Of a stretch of DNA of 64,000 bases, positions 34,938 to 43,669 are shown one piece after another. Each line of letters opens with the position of its first letter. Position 1 is the stretch's first letter. A model generated the notes under the pieces. That model saw nothing but the letters and a program-made list of their open reading frames with translations. It did no database searches and was not told the DNA's origin. The position numbers were made by a program, and so were the translations under genes. Source of the stretch: Fibrella rubiginis. GTDB lineage: Bacteria > Bacteroidota > Bacteroidia > Cytophagales > Spirosomataceae. Location of the stretch: positions 434,001 to 498,000 of the forward strand of contig NZ_JAFMYV010000003.1 in the NCBI RefSeq assembly GCF_017353185.1, read 5' to 3'.

Positions 34938-35774
34938 GAGTACCCCATACTCCTTCGATACACTTTCTTCGGAAACGCTGCGGGCCAGCACCTCCGACGA
35001 GGCCATGAACGCAATGATGCCTACACCCACTTTGTTGATCACGTCGAACACGGAGAAACTAATGTGTATCCAGTCGTTATCGACCAGCGGGAAAACCGAA
35101 AGGATATAGCCAATAGGATAAATGCCCCAGGTCGTAACCGACGTCAGCGCCATAAGCCTGAAGGCACGCTGCTCTTCGGGTAGTGCCTGCTGCCGGTACC
35201 GCTGCCAGAACCGAAACAGAATGATGGGTATAATGAAGTAGAAAATGGTCGAAATGGCTCCCCAGAATAGTTTGGCTCCTACAATGACAGCGCCGTTGGC
35301 CAGTACCTGCTGCTCACCCACGTAGCCCGTAACCACCATTAGAAAATCGGCTAACAGGAGGATCGTGATGGCTCCCGGAGCCTGCACAAACTTAATTCGC
35401 AACATCTGACTCGTTTTCAGCAAAAGCAGCGGCGTGGTCACAGCCCAGTCGATATAACGGAGTTGGTTGATGGCCGTAAACGAACCTTCCTGTAACAAAC
35501 CCGCCGCCAAAGGGTCATTTGTGGCCGCTACCTGCGTCAGCATATGGCGGTAGTAATCCTGAATAAAGAAATACGACAAACCCGCCACGGCCGCGATAAT
35601 GGCCGTCAGCGTGCGCGAATCGCGGTGAACGGGCGCTACGCTGTTACGGGTTGCCAGGGCAAAAATGAAGTTGCCCACAAACGCATAGAACGTAACAAGC
35701 ATAAAAAACCAGGTGAGCACGGGTAAAAGGCCGACTTCCCCGGCGAGGGGTAGAAACTGATTATCGAATTGCAT
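34935..35774 (-). CDS. Microbial (type I) rhodopsin, D-T-K motif proton pump with antenna-window glycine
   Basis: A 279-residue seven-helix retinal protein. Helix C carries RYIDWAVTTPLLLLK: Arg106, primary acceptor Asp109, Thr113 and Lys120 at the proton-donor position (bacteriorhodopsin D85/T89/D96 numbering: D-T-K). Helix F has WGIYP (Trp216, Pro220). Helix G has DVINKVG with counter-ion Asp244 and Schiff-base Lys248. A lysine donor is known from Exiguobacterium rhodopsin. In helix E, FWGAIST places Gly172 where bacteriorhodopsin has Trp138, the fenestration that lets xanthorhodopsin bind an antenna carotenoid. The acceptor-side His of proteorhodopsin appears replaced by Phe. It is likely a light-driven outward proton pump. 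No retinal-forming dioxygenase gene lies nearby. Confidence 0.95.
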   Translation of the reverse strand: MQFDNQFLPLAGEVGLLPVLTWFFMLVTFYAFVGNFIFALATRNSVAPVHRDSRTLTAIIAAVAGLSYFFIQDYYRHMLTQVAATNDPLAAGLLQEGSFTAINQLRYIDWAVTTPLLLLKTSQMLRIKFVQAPGAITILLLADFLMVVTGYVGEQQVLANGAVIVGAKLFWGAISTIFYFIIPIILFRFWQRYRQQALPEEQRAFRLMALTSVTTWGIYPIGYILSVFPLVDNDWIHISFSVFDVINKVGVGIIAFMASSEVLARSVSEESVSKEYGVL

Positions 35775-35953
35775 AACGTTGGCTAAAAAGCAGGTTAAAC
35801 ACGCACATAATGCCCCCTTAACCCACTCGCGGACAACGTGGCCCCATTTTTTATATGATTTTAATCTAAATAGTTACGCTCTTATCCTGCGGGCAATGCC
35901 GTTCGTACCTGCTTATCCAACAGACAACATCCCACTTGCGGCCGTAGCCCCGG

Positions 35954-38545
35954 TTACCTGCCCGGGTATAGCAGCTTTGCCGCCCGGAAAGGAGTGTCGG
36001 CGGCCTGTAGCAGTTTGGCTTTCAGGCGGGGGTTGTAGTCGGGTCGTTCGGTCAGAAATGTGCGTACCAGGCCAGCTACTTCCGGGGTCTGGTAACTGCC
36101 CAATGTGGCCCGCAGCCACGATTCGGGAAAAAAGATATCGCCCGTGCGCTGAATGGTTTCGAGCAAGTCAAGGCTGGGACGGAGGTATTTAGCCGACGTA
36201 CCTGCCCGCAATGGATGATGCAAATAGCCCAGCGCTGCCGTAACGTAGGCTTCGCGTTCGCGGTTGGTTACGTCGGAAAGCGAAGCAAAAAAGGCATCCC
36301 GTTCCTGCTCATTGGCCGATAGGGCGGGCATCATGAACTGCAATCGTTTTCTGCGGTCCGGGTTTTTAATTCGGGCCAGTTGCTGTTGAAGCAAACCCTC
36401 GGCGGGGTAATCGCGTACGGCCAGGGCAAGGGCCAAACTTGTGTAGTCGTCTTCGGTGAGGGTGACGCCGGCGGGGGGCTGCTCCTGTTTCCAGATCGCG
36501 TAGAGCCGGTCGCGGGCTTCGGTGCTGAGCGCAATGCTCTGGTAGCAGCGAAACAGCAGTTTTTTGTTGCCGGCCCTGGGCTCCTGCTGCAGTGCCTGCC
36601 AAACAGCCTGTTCCACCGAAGCAGCCAGCGCAGCCCGGTTTTCGGGGCGCGTGAATCGCCACACAATGTCAGACAGTTGTGTGGTGAGCAGCCGCACGTT
36701 TAATTCTTCGTGTTCCTGGGCTACCTGCTGCTGATACAGCGTGGCCAGTTGCGCGGGCGTGACCGACATGCCACTCAGCATGTTCTCATACAGGTTGATA
36801 TACGCCGCCGCCCGCGTAACCGGGTTAACAAGTTTTGCCAAATTTGGCAGCATTCGCTCATCAACCGGAAACAGCCCGTACCCCTGCCCCGATGCGTTGA
36901 ACACCACAAACAGCGGCTCGGCCTTGCCAACGGCCTGAGGCAGCATCACCGTTGGCTCGTTCATATTGACGGTCAGTTCGTCGACATGATCCGGGTACAC
37001 CAGGGCCACCTCAAACAACTGAGGCCACTGTTGATTTGGCCCCGCCTCGGCCACCTGCGACAATGACAACCGGGTGATCTTGTGATTGGCGGCCTGAAGC
37101 TGGTATGAGAACCGGGGCCGACCGGTTTTATTCACCCACACCTGGTTCCAGCGTTGCAAATCGGCGGGGGTGTAGGCGTCCAGTATGGCAATGAGATCGG
37201 GCCACGATGCATTACCGAACGCATATTTTTTGAGGTAAGCCCGCAGACCGTCGCGGAGGGCCTCTTTACCCATCAACCGTTCCAGCTGCCGCATCATGAT
37301 GGGTGCTTTATGGTAAATAATGCCGCCGTAGAGCGTGCCCGCCTCCTGCAAATTGGCCAGCGGTTGCCCAATGGGGTTGGCCCCTTCGGTACGGTCTACA
37401 TCGTAAGCCGCCGGGAAATGGGCAATCAGAAATTCGAGGTCGTAATTACCCCCCGGCATACTGACCTGGGTGATCTTGTCGGCCATGAAATTGGCAAATA
37501 CCTCTTTCATCCAAACGTCGTCGAACCAGCGCATTGTCACCAGATCGCCAAACCACATGTGCGCTGTTTCATGGGCAATAAGCGTGGCGCGGCTCAGCAT
37601 CTGGTCGCGGGTAGCACCGTTGTCGAGAAACAGGCTGGCAGACCGGTACTGAATGGCCCCGATGTGTTCCATGCCGCCGTACTGAAAATCGGGGATAGCC
37701 ACAAAATCGAACTTGGCGAAGGGATACGGAATCTGGGTGTACGCTTCCAGAAACGTAAGGGCATTGGCGTGGGTAGCAAAGATGGGTTCCAGGCTCAGCC
37801 GCAGTTTTGTCGAATCGGTTTCGCGATGGAGAAAATGCATCGTCCGGCCATTACGTTGCTGCGTGATACGGTCAAATCGCCCGGCGGCAAACGAGAACAG
37901 GTACGTGCTGATGGGTTCGGTGGTGCCAAAACGTAGCGTTTGCTGGTCGGCGGTGCGGCTCGAGTCCAGCAGGGCCGCATTGGTCATGGCGTGCCAGGTG
38001 GCGGGAATGGTTAGCGTCAGTTGAAACGAGGCTTTCAGATCGGGCTGGTCGAAGCAGGGAAAAACGGTCCGCGCCCGGTCGGGCACCAGCAGCGTATAGA
38101 GGAAATCATCATTGCGGTTGAGCGACAGATTCCCCGCCGTAAACTGGATAACAACCTGATTGGTCCCGGCTTTCAGCTGGTTTGGCAATAGCAGGATATG
38201 CTCTTTCTCAAATGAAATGGGTACGTCTCTGCCATTTACCGAGAGGCGCTGAAGGTGGTCACGTTGTTCTTTAAAATCGAGCTGTACGGGCTGATTATCG
38301 CCTTTCCAGTTGAAGCCGATAGTTTCCGAAGCCGAAATGGGTTGCTGCTTTTGGGCGGGAATAGTAAACTGAAGCGCGTAGGTCAGCCTATCGATTGTCT
38401 GCTTACGGTGCATCGCCAGCGTTTTCGACACGCCCGTTTCCAAAGCTGGCTTATGTTGTCCGAAACAGACCATCGTAAACAGCATCGGGATAAAGCAAAA
38501 GGCCTGTAATAGTGGATAGTGAAAGACGGAAAGCGGTGATCGCAT
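35954..38545 (-). CDS. M1-family zinc aminopeptidase, exported
   Basis: An 863-residue protein with an N-terminal signal-like segment (about 12-29, ending VCFGQ). The M1 domain shows the exopeptidase motif as GGMEH (290-294, usually GAMEN), zinc site HETAHMWFGD (325-334; His325, His329) and third ligand Glu348 (KEVFANF). The C-terminal half is the alpha-helical ERAP1-like domain. It removes N-terminal residues from peptides, probably in the periplasm, complementing the M13 peptidase and transglutaminase-like genes nearby. Confidence 0.93.
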   Translation of the reverse strand: MRSPLSVFHYPLLQAFCFIPMLFTMVCFGQHKPALETGVSKTLAMHRKQTIDRLTYALQFTIPAQKQQPISASETIGFNWKGDNQPVQLDFKEQRDHLQRLSVNGRDVPISFEKEHILLLPNQLKAGTNQVVIQFTAGNLSLNRNDDFLYTLLVPDRARTVFPCFDQPDLKASFQLTLTIPATWHAMTNAALLDSSRTADQQTLRFGTTEPISTYLFSFAAGRFDRITQQRNGRTMHFLHRETDSTKLRLSLEPIFATHANALTFLEAYTQIPYPFAKFDFVAIPDFQYGGMEHIGAIQYRSASLFLDNGATRDQMLSRATLIAHETAHMWFGDLVTMRWFDDVWMKEVFANFMADKITQVSMPGGNYDLEFLIAHFPAAYDVDRTEGANPIGQPLANLQEAGTLYGGIIYHKAPIMMRQLERLMGKEALRDGLRAYLKKYAFGNASWPDLIAILDAYTPADLQRWNQVWVNKTGRPRFSYQLQAANHKITRLSLSQVAEAGPNQQWPQLFEVALVYPDHVDELTVNMNEPTVMLPQAVGKAEPLFVVFNASGQGYGLFPVDERMLPNLAKLVNPVTRAAAYINLYENMLSGMSVTPAQLATLYQQQVAQEHEELNVRLLTTQLSDIVWRFTRPENRAALAASVEQAVWQALQQEPRAGNKKLLFRCYQSIALSTEARDRLYAIWKQEQPPAGVTLTEDDYTSLALALAVRDYPAEGLLQQQLARIKNPDRRKRLQFMMPALSANEQERDAFFASLSDVTNREREAYVTAALGYLHHPLRAGTSAKYLRPSLDLLETIQRTGDIFFPESWLRATLGSYQTPEVAGLVRTFLTERPDYNPRLKAKLLQAADTPFRAAKLLYPGR

Positions 38546-38571
38546 ATAAAGCAGATGAACGAGTTATGGGT

Positions 38572-38611
38572 AAGCTGTACTGTCGGGTTCGCTGGCCTGA
38601 TAGTACAGCTT
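38572..38611. promoter_or_regulatory. Hairpin with a repeated word upstream of the M1 gene
   Basis: The 10-bp arms AAGCTGTACT (38572-38581) and AGTACAGCTT (38602-38611) lie 27 bp upstream of the leftward M1 start. The word GTACAGCTTTA (38603-38613) recurs at 38765-38775 upstream of the AraC gene. This may be a shared operator in this divergent 272-bp region. Confidence 0.4.
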
Positions 38612-38817
38612 TACAACGAAACGTGGCTGGCGACCAATTATAATTGTCGCCCTGGCCATTCACCCAAAACTAGCCTTGCCCTATCCTTCTCACACTTGGC
38701 AGATGCGTATATATTGGGTAATTTTTCGCTTATGTTTCTTCGACAATACCACCCGCTGAGGCTGGTACAGCTTTAATCAGCGACCCTGTTCGGTACCTTA
38801 TCATTCGCTTTACGCCC

Positions 38818-39705
38818 ATGAAAGCTCTAGAGATTAGCCTGATCAAAGACAGCAACCAATCCTTCACGTTCTACCACGAAAAGAACCCGTTTTCGAGGTG
38901 GCACTATCACCCTGAATATGAACTGGTACTGATTCACAAGGGTACGGGCAAGCGTATGGTGGGCGACAGCATCGACCGGTTCGACGAAGGCGACCTCGTC
39001 TTTGTAGGGTCAAACCTGCCCCACGAATGGTTGTGCGATGACCATTTTTTCAGTCCCCCAGCGCAGTTTGCCGGTGAAGGCATCGTGATCCAGTTTACCG
39101 AGAATTTCCTGGGTGATAAATTCTTTAAACTCCACGAAAACAAGCGGCTGCGAAAAATGCTGGACAGCTCCACGCAGGGCTGTATGCTGACGGGTAAAAC
39201 CAAAGAAACCATTACCGAACTGATGCTGAAAATGATTTCGATGGACGCTGAAGATCGCTTTTATACCTTGTTCACTATTTTCAGATTATTGTCGAAAACG
39301 AAAGAATATACCTTACTGGCCAGTCCTAATTTTACGGTATCCTTTCAGGCGGATGGCGGCAACTCGATCAGGAAAGTAATCGAGTATATTATGCAGCATT
39401 TCCACGAAAAAATTCAGATGAAAAAGATGCTCGAACTGGCCAATATGTCGAGCACTACGTTCAGCGTTTATTTCAAGAAAACATACAACATGACGTTTCA
39501 GGAATATGTCCTGAAAGTGCGTATTGGCTATGCCTGTAGTTTGCTGACAGACAATAACTTAAGTATCGCGCAGATAGCATTGCAGGCTGGCTTCGACAAC
39601 CTGTCTAATTTTAATCGCCTGTTCAAAAAAGTCAAAGGAAATACGCCGAAAGAGTTCAGAAAAAAGGCACTGGAAAACGAACGCTTTGATGACTACTATG
39701 TGTGA
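38818..39705 (+). CDS. AraC-family transcriptional regulator with cupin sensor
   Basis: A 295-residue regulator. The N-terminal cupin fold (about 15-100; FSRWHYHPEYELVLIHKGTG and EGDLVFVGSNLPHEW) probably binds a sugar-like inducer. The C-terminal AraC HTH pair is at about 190-285 (MKKMLELANMSSTTFSVYF and IAQIALQAGFDNLSNFNRLFKK). It faces the adjacent ten-gene catabolic operon convergently and is the only regulator at that locus, so it is the likely controller; neither a hybrid two-component regulator nor an anti-sigma/ECF pair is present. Confidence 0.9.
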   Translation: MKALEISLIKDSNQSFTFYHEKNPFSRWHYHPEYELVLIHKGTGKRMVGDSIDRFDEGDLVFVGSNLPHEWLCDDHFFSPPAQFAGEGIVIQFTENFLGDKFFKLHENKRLRKMLDSSTQGCMLTGKTKETITELMLKMISMDAEDRFYTLFTIFRLLSKTKEYTLLASPNFTVSFQADGGNSIRKVIEYIMQHFHEKIQMKKMLELANMSSTTFSVYFKKTYNMTFQEYVLKVRIGYACSLLTDNNLSIAQIALQAGFDNLSNFNRLFKKVKGNTPKEFRKKALENERFDDYYV

Positions 39706-39723
39706 AGTAGTGTATTGCTTTTA

Positions 39724-39864
39724 CGCTTGCCGTAGGCTTCGCGCTGTAGGCCCTTCGACAGGCTCAGGGTGACAGGCTAATAAGACAGATTCTTGAGTTG
39801 ATTCTGGTTTCCTGTCACCCTGAGCCTGTCGAAGGGCAGCAGAGCGCGAAGCCTACAGCAAGCG
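39724..39864. repeat. Intergenic inverted repeat J containing a REP-like phrase
   Basis: Arms 39724-39776 and 39811-39864 pair over CGCTTGC.GTAGGCTTCGCGC and TTCGACAGGCTCAGGGTGAC with a few mismatches and one gap. It sits between the convergent AraC gene and the last gene of the catabolic operon. The inner part is a phrase I know from dispersed intergenic repeats in many bacterial genomes. Confidence 0.9.
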
Positions 39865-39885
39865 TAGCCACAACAAACGTTATAA

Positions 39886-40989
39886 TCATTTCCCCCAGGT
39901 ACGTCGAAACAGGCGAAGCCAGTTGCCGTTAAAAATCTTGTCAATATCAGCCTGACTATAGCCCCGGCGGCTTAAAATCGATTCGTATTTCGGTAAGTCG
40001 GCAATGGTATCCAGATCGTAAGGCGATTGTTCCAGGCCAAATAGCCCGTCCAGATCCGTTCCGAAGGCGATGTGGTTAGCGTTGCCGGCCAGTTGGCAAA
40101 TGTGGTCGAAGTGATCGACCAGCTTTTCCAGGTTAATGCCCAGGGCCCGGGGGCTATCGTGGCCGCCCAGCTTCACGTCGTTGTGCAGCATCCACGTATC
40201 CAGCGCCCCGCCAATGACGCCATCGCGCTCGATAATGGCCCGTAGCTGATCATCACTAAACTGCCGCTCGCCCCGAACCAGCGCCCGGCAATTCTGATGG
40301 CTTGCCCACACGGTGCCTCGAAACAAGTCTATCGCCTCGAAAAATCCTTTGTCGGTCAGGTGCGTCAGGTCCAGAATCAGGTTTAGGTTGTCCATTTCGC
40401 GCAGTAGTTCCCTGCCCGGGTATGTCAGGCCGCTGCCGTCGCTGTGGGTTCCGGCGGCGTAGCGCCCCGGCCCGAAATGGGCGGGACCAATGGCGCGCAG
40501 GCCGTTTTCGTAGTAGCGGTGCAGGTAACTGGGATCGATGATGCTGTCGGCGCCCTCCAGGCTGAGGATATACCCGACTGGCTTCGTTTCGTTCGGGATG
40601 GTGACGTCGGCCCACAGCGCCAGGTGTGCATCCAGTTCGGGCAGGTTGGTAATCTGCGTCAGCTCGCCCTGATCTTCCATCACCCGGTACCAGGCCAGTT
40701 GCCCCTGCGCAAAGGCGTAGGCCTGTTCGAACGAATGCCAGCCCACCAAGTTCAGCGACGGGATGGGGCGGCCCACGGCCGAAAAACGGGCAATGATGGT
40801 AGCCACTACCAGCCCCACATTCCCCTGACGCAACGCAGGCAGCGACACCGTGCCGTTGCCCCGGTCCTGCGTGTCGGTCAGCTCCAGAAAACGCTCTTTG
40901 TCACGGATAGCCTGCACGGGTAGTTTCAGGTCCCGATTCAGGCTCAGAGCGTTGGTAGCCAGATCGAGGTGCGCGTCGATGATAAACAT
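39886..40989 (-). CDS. Membrane-dipeptidase-type (M19) zinc peptidase
   Basis: A 367-residue protein without a signal peptide. M19 metal ligands are visible: His7 and Asp9 (IIDAHLD), bridging Glu145 (SLEGAD), His210 (DLTHL) and His231 (ASHQNCRAL), followed by a GTDLDG loop. Family members hydrolyse dipeptides and some beta-lactam or D-amino-acid-containing amides. It is the last gene of the ten-gene operon, 11 bp after the NHL gene, and the transcript probably ends at hairpin J. In this context an amide-cleaving role on a catabolic intermediate is plausible, but this is inference. Confidence 0.9.
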   Translation of the reverse strand: MFIIDAHLDLATNALSLNRDLKLPVQAIRDKERFLELTDTQDRGNGTVSLPALRQGNVGLVVATIIARFSAVGRPIPSLNLVGWHSFEQAYAFAQGQLAWYRVMEDQGELTQITNLPELDAHLALWADVTIPNETKPVGYILSLEGADSIIDPSYLHRYYENGLRAIGPAHFGPGRYAAGTHSDGSGLTYPGRELLREMDNLNLILDLTHLTDKGFFEAIDLFRGTVWASHQNCRALVRGERQFSDDQLRAIIERDGVIGGALDTWMLHNDVKLGGHDSPRALGINLEKLVDHFDHICQLAGNANHIAFGTDLDGLFGLEQSPYDLDTIADLPKYESILSRRGYSQADIDKIFNGNWLRLFRRTWGK

Positions 40990-41000
40990 GGGGTTATTGG

Positions 41001-42083
41001 TTAATCCAGTTTCCGACCCACCACAATCCGGTTGTTTAGCGTGTCGGTGATGAACAGGGTGCCCGTGGGCAACACCACGAGCGATTGTGGGTCGAAAAAT
41101 GCCGCCGCACTGCCCACGCCGTCTTGGGCTTTTTCAATCAAGTACTGCCCGCCCAGCGTGGTCACAGCCCCCGCCGGACTGATCTGCCGGATCAGGTCGG
41201 CCTCGGTATCGGCCACGAAAACGGTGCCGTCGGCGGCCACAGCAACCCCGGCGGGCCGGTTGAACAGGGCTTCGCCAATCGGGCCGTCCCTGTGCCCCGC
41301 CCGGCCCGGAATACCGCCCAGTGTTGTCACGTTACCGCGTGGGTCAATTTTCCGGATCACGCAGTTGCCGCTGGGTTTGCCGTCGTAATCGGCGTCGGTA
41401 ACGTAGAGGTTGTCTGCTTTGTCAATGGCAATACCGATGGGCTTGTTGAACCGTGCCCGGCGACCACGGCCGTTGGCGTATCCCTTCACGCCACCCAGCC
41501 CGGCCAGGGTCGTTACCCGGCCGTGCGGGTCAATTTTCCGGATGGTGTAGTTATAAGTGTCGGTCACAAACACCTCGCCCCGGCTGTTGACGGCCACCCC
41601 CTCGGGTTGGTTGAACCGGGCCTGATCGCTCACCCCATCTGCCGTTCCCGACACGCCCGCCTTTCCCGCCAGCGTACCCACGCGCCCGTCGGGCGAAATA
41701 GTACGGATCAGGTGGTTTTTCATGTCGCAGACGTATACCGTGCCGACCTTATCGACGGTCAGGCCGTGGGGGCGGTTGAAGAGCGCCTGGTTGCCGGGGC
41801 CGTCGGCATAGCCGGTGGTCATGGGTTGCCCTGCCAACAAGGACACCGTACCGTTTTTGTCGATTTTTCGAACAATGCTGGATTTGTATTCCGTAATATA
41901 CAGCGTACCGGCATCGTCGGCGGCAATGCCCTCCGGTGAGCGTAACAGGGCCGTTTTGCGGTCGCCATCCCGAAAACCATCCACACTACCCGCGTAGGTA
42001 TCGAAGCGGTAACGTACCTGCGCAACGGCATGCCAGGAGGCCCACAGCAGTAGCATGGGCAGAAGATACTGTCTCGGTTTCAT
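41001..42083 (-). CDS. Secreted NHL-repeat beta-propeller protein
   Basis: A 360-residue protein with a signal peptide (ending HAVAQ). It has about six NHL repeats with the recurring pattern 'FNxPxGIAVDxxGxLYVTDxxNxxIRKI' (for example FNKPIGIAIDKADNLYVTDA) and the spacer G..G..G...A.FN. It probably forms a six-bladed propeller for ligand or protein binding, or a lyase-like activity; there are no catalytic residues I can assign. It starts 3 bp after the preceding gene's stop in the catabolic operon. Confidence 0.9.
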   Translation of the reverse strand: MKPRQYLLPMLLLWASWHAVAQVRYRFDTYAGSVDGFRDGDRKTALLRSPEGIAADDAGTLYITEYKSSIVRKIDKNGTVSLLAGQPMTTGYADGPGNQALFNRPHGLTVDKVGTVYVCDMKNHLIRTISPDGRVGTLAGKAGVSGTADGVSDQARFNQPEGVAVNSRGEVFVTDTYNYTIRKIDPHGRVTTLAGLGGVKGYANGRGRRARFNKPIGIAIDKADNLYVTDADYDGKPSGNCVIRKIDPRGNVTTLGGIPGRAGHRDGPIGEALFNRPAGVAVAADGTVFVADTEADLIRQISPAGAVTTLGGQYLIEKAQDGVGSAAAFFDPQSLVVLPTGTLFITDTLNNRIVVGRKLD

Positions 42084-42086
42084 GGC

Positions 42087-43589
42087 TCACTTAGGCCGAA
42101 CTGTGATGATGACTGGCGCAGCTGTTGTATGCTCATTAGCACGGTCAAATGCCCTGGCAAACAGCGTGTACGTACCTGGAGCCAGCTGGGTGACACGGGT
42201 CGTGTAGGGGGCAGTGCTGTCGATACCCACCCGCATCGAGTTAATGAAAAATTCCACCCGACTGGTTTGCCCGGACACGGCAGTGCTGATGGTGAACGTG
42301 CCGTTTGTTTTAGCCGTGGCGGAAGGCGCGGTAATGGTAATTGTTGGCGAACGGGACACGTGCCATTTCTCGGCGGGCGTGACCAGATTACCCTGCCAGT
42401 TGGCACCGTATTTCACCAAATCGAACGATAACCCCTGTTGTTTTTTTAGGGTTGCTCTTACCCTTTTTGCTATGTCTGTAAACGCTGGCGTAAACAGCGG
42501 AGGGCCTTCTTTCCACCAGTTTTCGTCGGGTTCTGTCCAGATCCACACGTACTTGTCGGTTGTCAGCAGGGCATTATACAATTGATTCTCCCACCACCTA
42601 TCGTGCTCAGCTGGCGAATACGTGTGCGGCCATTTATAAACGCCATAATACAAACTCGGATAAATTCCGTGGCCGATCTGAACCTGCTTTTTGTATTTAT
42701 CCTGCAAATCCGTTGCGCCATAGGCAGGAAATCTATGCCGCCTGAATTCGGTATAGATATCGGTAAACATGGTCGATTCCTGGTAGTAATAAGCCATCTC
42801 ATTACCATCGACCAATATGTCGTTTAGTCTGGCCGCATCGAGCATACCGTCCTTAAACGATAACCAAAGCAATTGCCTGCCCGCCGTGGTGTCGTAGTTG
42901 TTCCAGTGGTCGCCAAACCAGATGAAATCGAGCACCGTCAGGGGGTTCGGTACGTGCGCCTGGAGTGCGGTCATGAAGTCGTGACCCCGCTGCCTGCACC
43001 TTGCTTTGACCTGCCCCAAGCTGTGCCCCTGATACCAGGAAGGGTCATATTTCCAGCCGTGCGACCCCTCGTAGTAGTTTTCGTTATCGAGAAAAACACC
43101 CTTGAAACCACCAGCACGAATCATTTTTGACACCATGCCGGCGTTTTGCGTGATTATGGACCACTTACGGTCATCGAAAAAATCGAGCGACAGTGAATCG
43201 CCGAAATAGAGGATGACAAAATTGTCTGTATACCTACCCCATTTTATGGCCGACACGGTCTTCAGCTGAACATCGTCTTCTGTCCAGAGCCGGTCGCCAC
43301 GCAGCATCAGATAGTCTTTGGCGAAGTTTCCGTTCATCGACGCCGCAACGCCATCGAGGTAAGGATGCCGGGCCTGCATAGCGGCGATATTATCGTTTAC
43401 ATAGGCCCACTGTAAACTGGCACTCGTTTGAATTAATTTTTTGTCTGTCGACTGATGAACGGCGGGGAAAAGGCTGCTTCCGGGCACAGTCTTTCTGTCC
43501 ATCACATACTGGGCAACAGCAGGCCCGGCCACCCAAAGAAAAAAGCTGCTTAGCAGCCATGATAGCCTCTTTACACCTTGTGTTTTCAT
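42087..43589 (-). CDS. Secreted TIM-barrel glycosidase-like protein with C-terminal Ig-like domain
   Basis: A 500-residue protein with a signal peptide (ending AVAQ). The central ~350 residues look like a (beta/alpha)8 barrel with acidic strand ends (GGFKGVFLDNENYYEGSHGW, VLDFIWFGDHWNNYD, YVWIWTEPDENWW), arranged as in putative glycoside hydrolases. The last ~90 residues (PTITITAPS...TVRPK) are a bacterial Ig-like domain of the Big type with VEFFINSMRVG. I cannot assign a GH family. It is in the middle of the catabolic operon, 80 bp after the dehydrogenase gene and 3 bp before the NHL gene. Confidence 0.75.
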   Translation of the reverse strand: MKTQGVKRLSWLLSSFFLWVAGPAVAQYVMDRKTVPGSSLFPAVHQSTDKKLIQTSASLQWAYVNDNIAAMQARHPYLDGVAASMNGNFAKDYLMLRGDRLWTEDDVQLKTVSAIKWGRYTDNFVILYFGDSLSLDFFDDRKWSIITQNAGMVSKMIRAGGFKGVFLDNENYYEGSHGWKYDPSWYQGHSLGQVKARCRQRGHDFMTALQAHVPNPLTVLDFIWFGDHWNNYDTTAGRQLLWLSFKDGMLDAARLNDILVDGNEMAYYYQESTMFTDIYTEFRRHRFPAYGATDLQDKYKKQVQIGHGIYPSLYYGVYKWPHTYSPAEHDRWWENQLYNALLTTDKYVWIWTEPDENWWKEGPPLFTPAFTDIAKRVRATLKKQQGLSFDLVKYGANWQGNLVTPAEKWHVSRSPTITITAPSATAKTNGTFTISTAVSGQTSRVEFFINSMRVGIDSTAPYTTRVTQLAPGTYTLFARAFDRANEHTTAAPVIITVRPK

Positions 43590-43669
43590 AGTAGTGGCTG
43601 TGGCCGGTTAATTTCCACAAAAAAGACACGACCAACGCGCTGCGGTTGCGCTGGTCTGCTCAACAAGCG

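Noticed and set aside
34935..35774. Sodium or chloride pump type rhodopsin
   Set aside because: Helix C carries D-T-K, not N-D-Q (sodium) or N-T-Q/T-S-A (chloride), and both the primary acceptor Asp109 and Asp244 are kept, so a proton pump is the better call.
35779..36192. 137-codon ORF between the rhodopsin and M1 genes
   Set aside because: It overlaps the 3' end of the M1 gene, has a Cys/Pro/Gly-rich composition without motifs, and contains the rhodopsin's probable promoter region.
39724..39864. Terminal inverted repeats of an insertion sequence
   Set aside because: The arms are 34 bp apart, with no transposase or target-site duplication between or around them.
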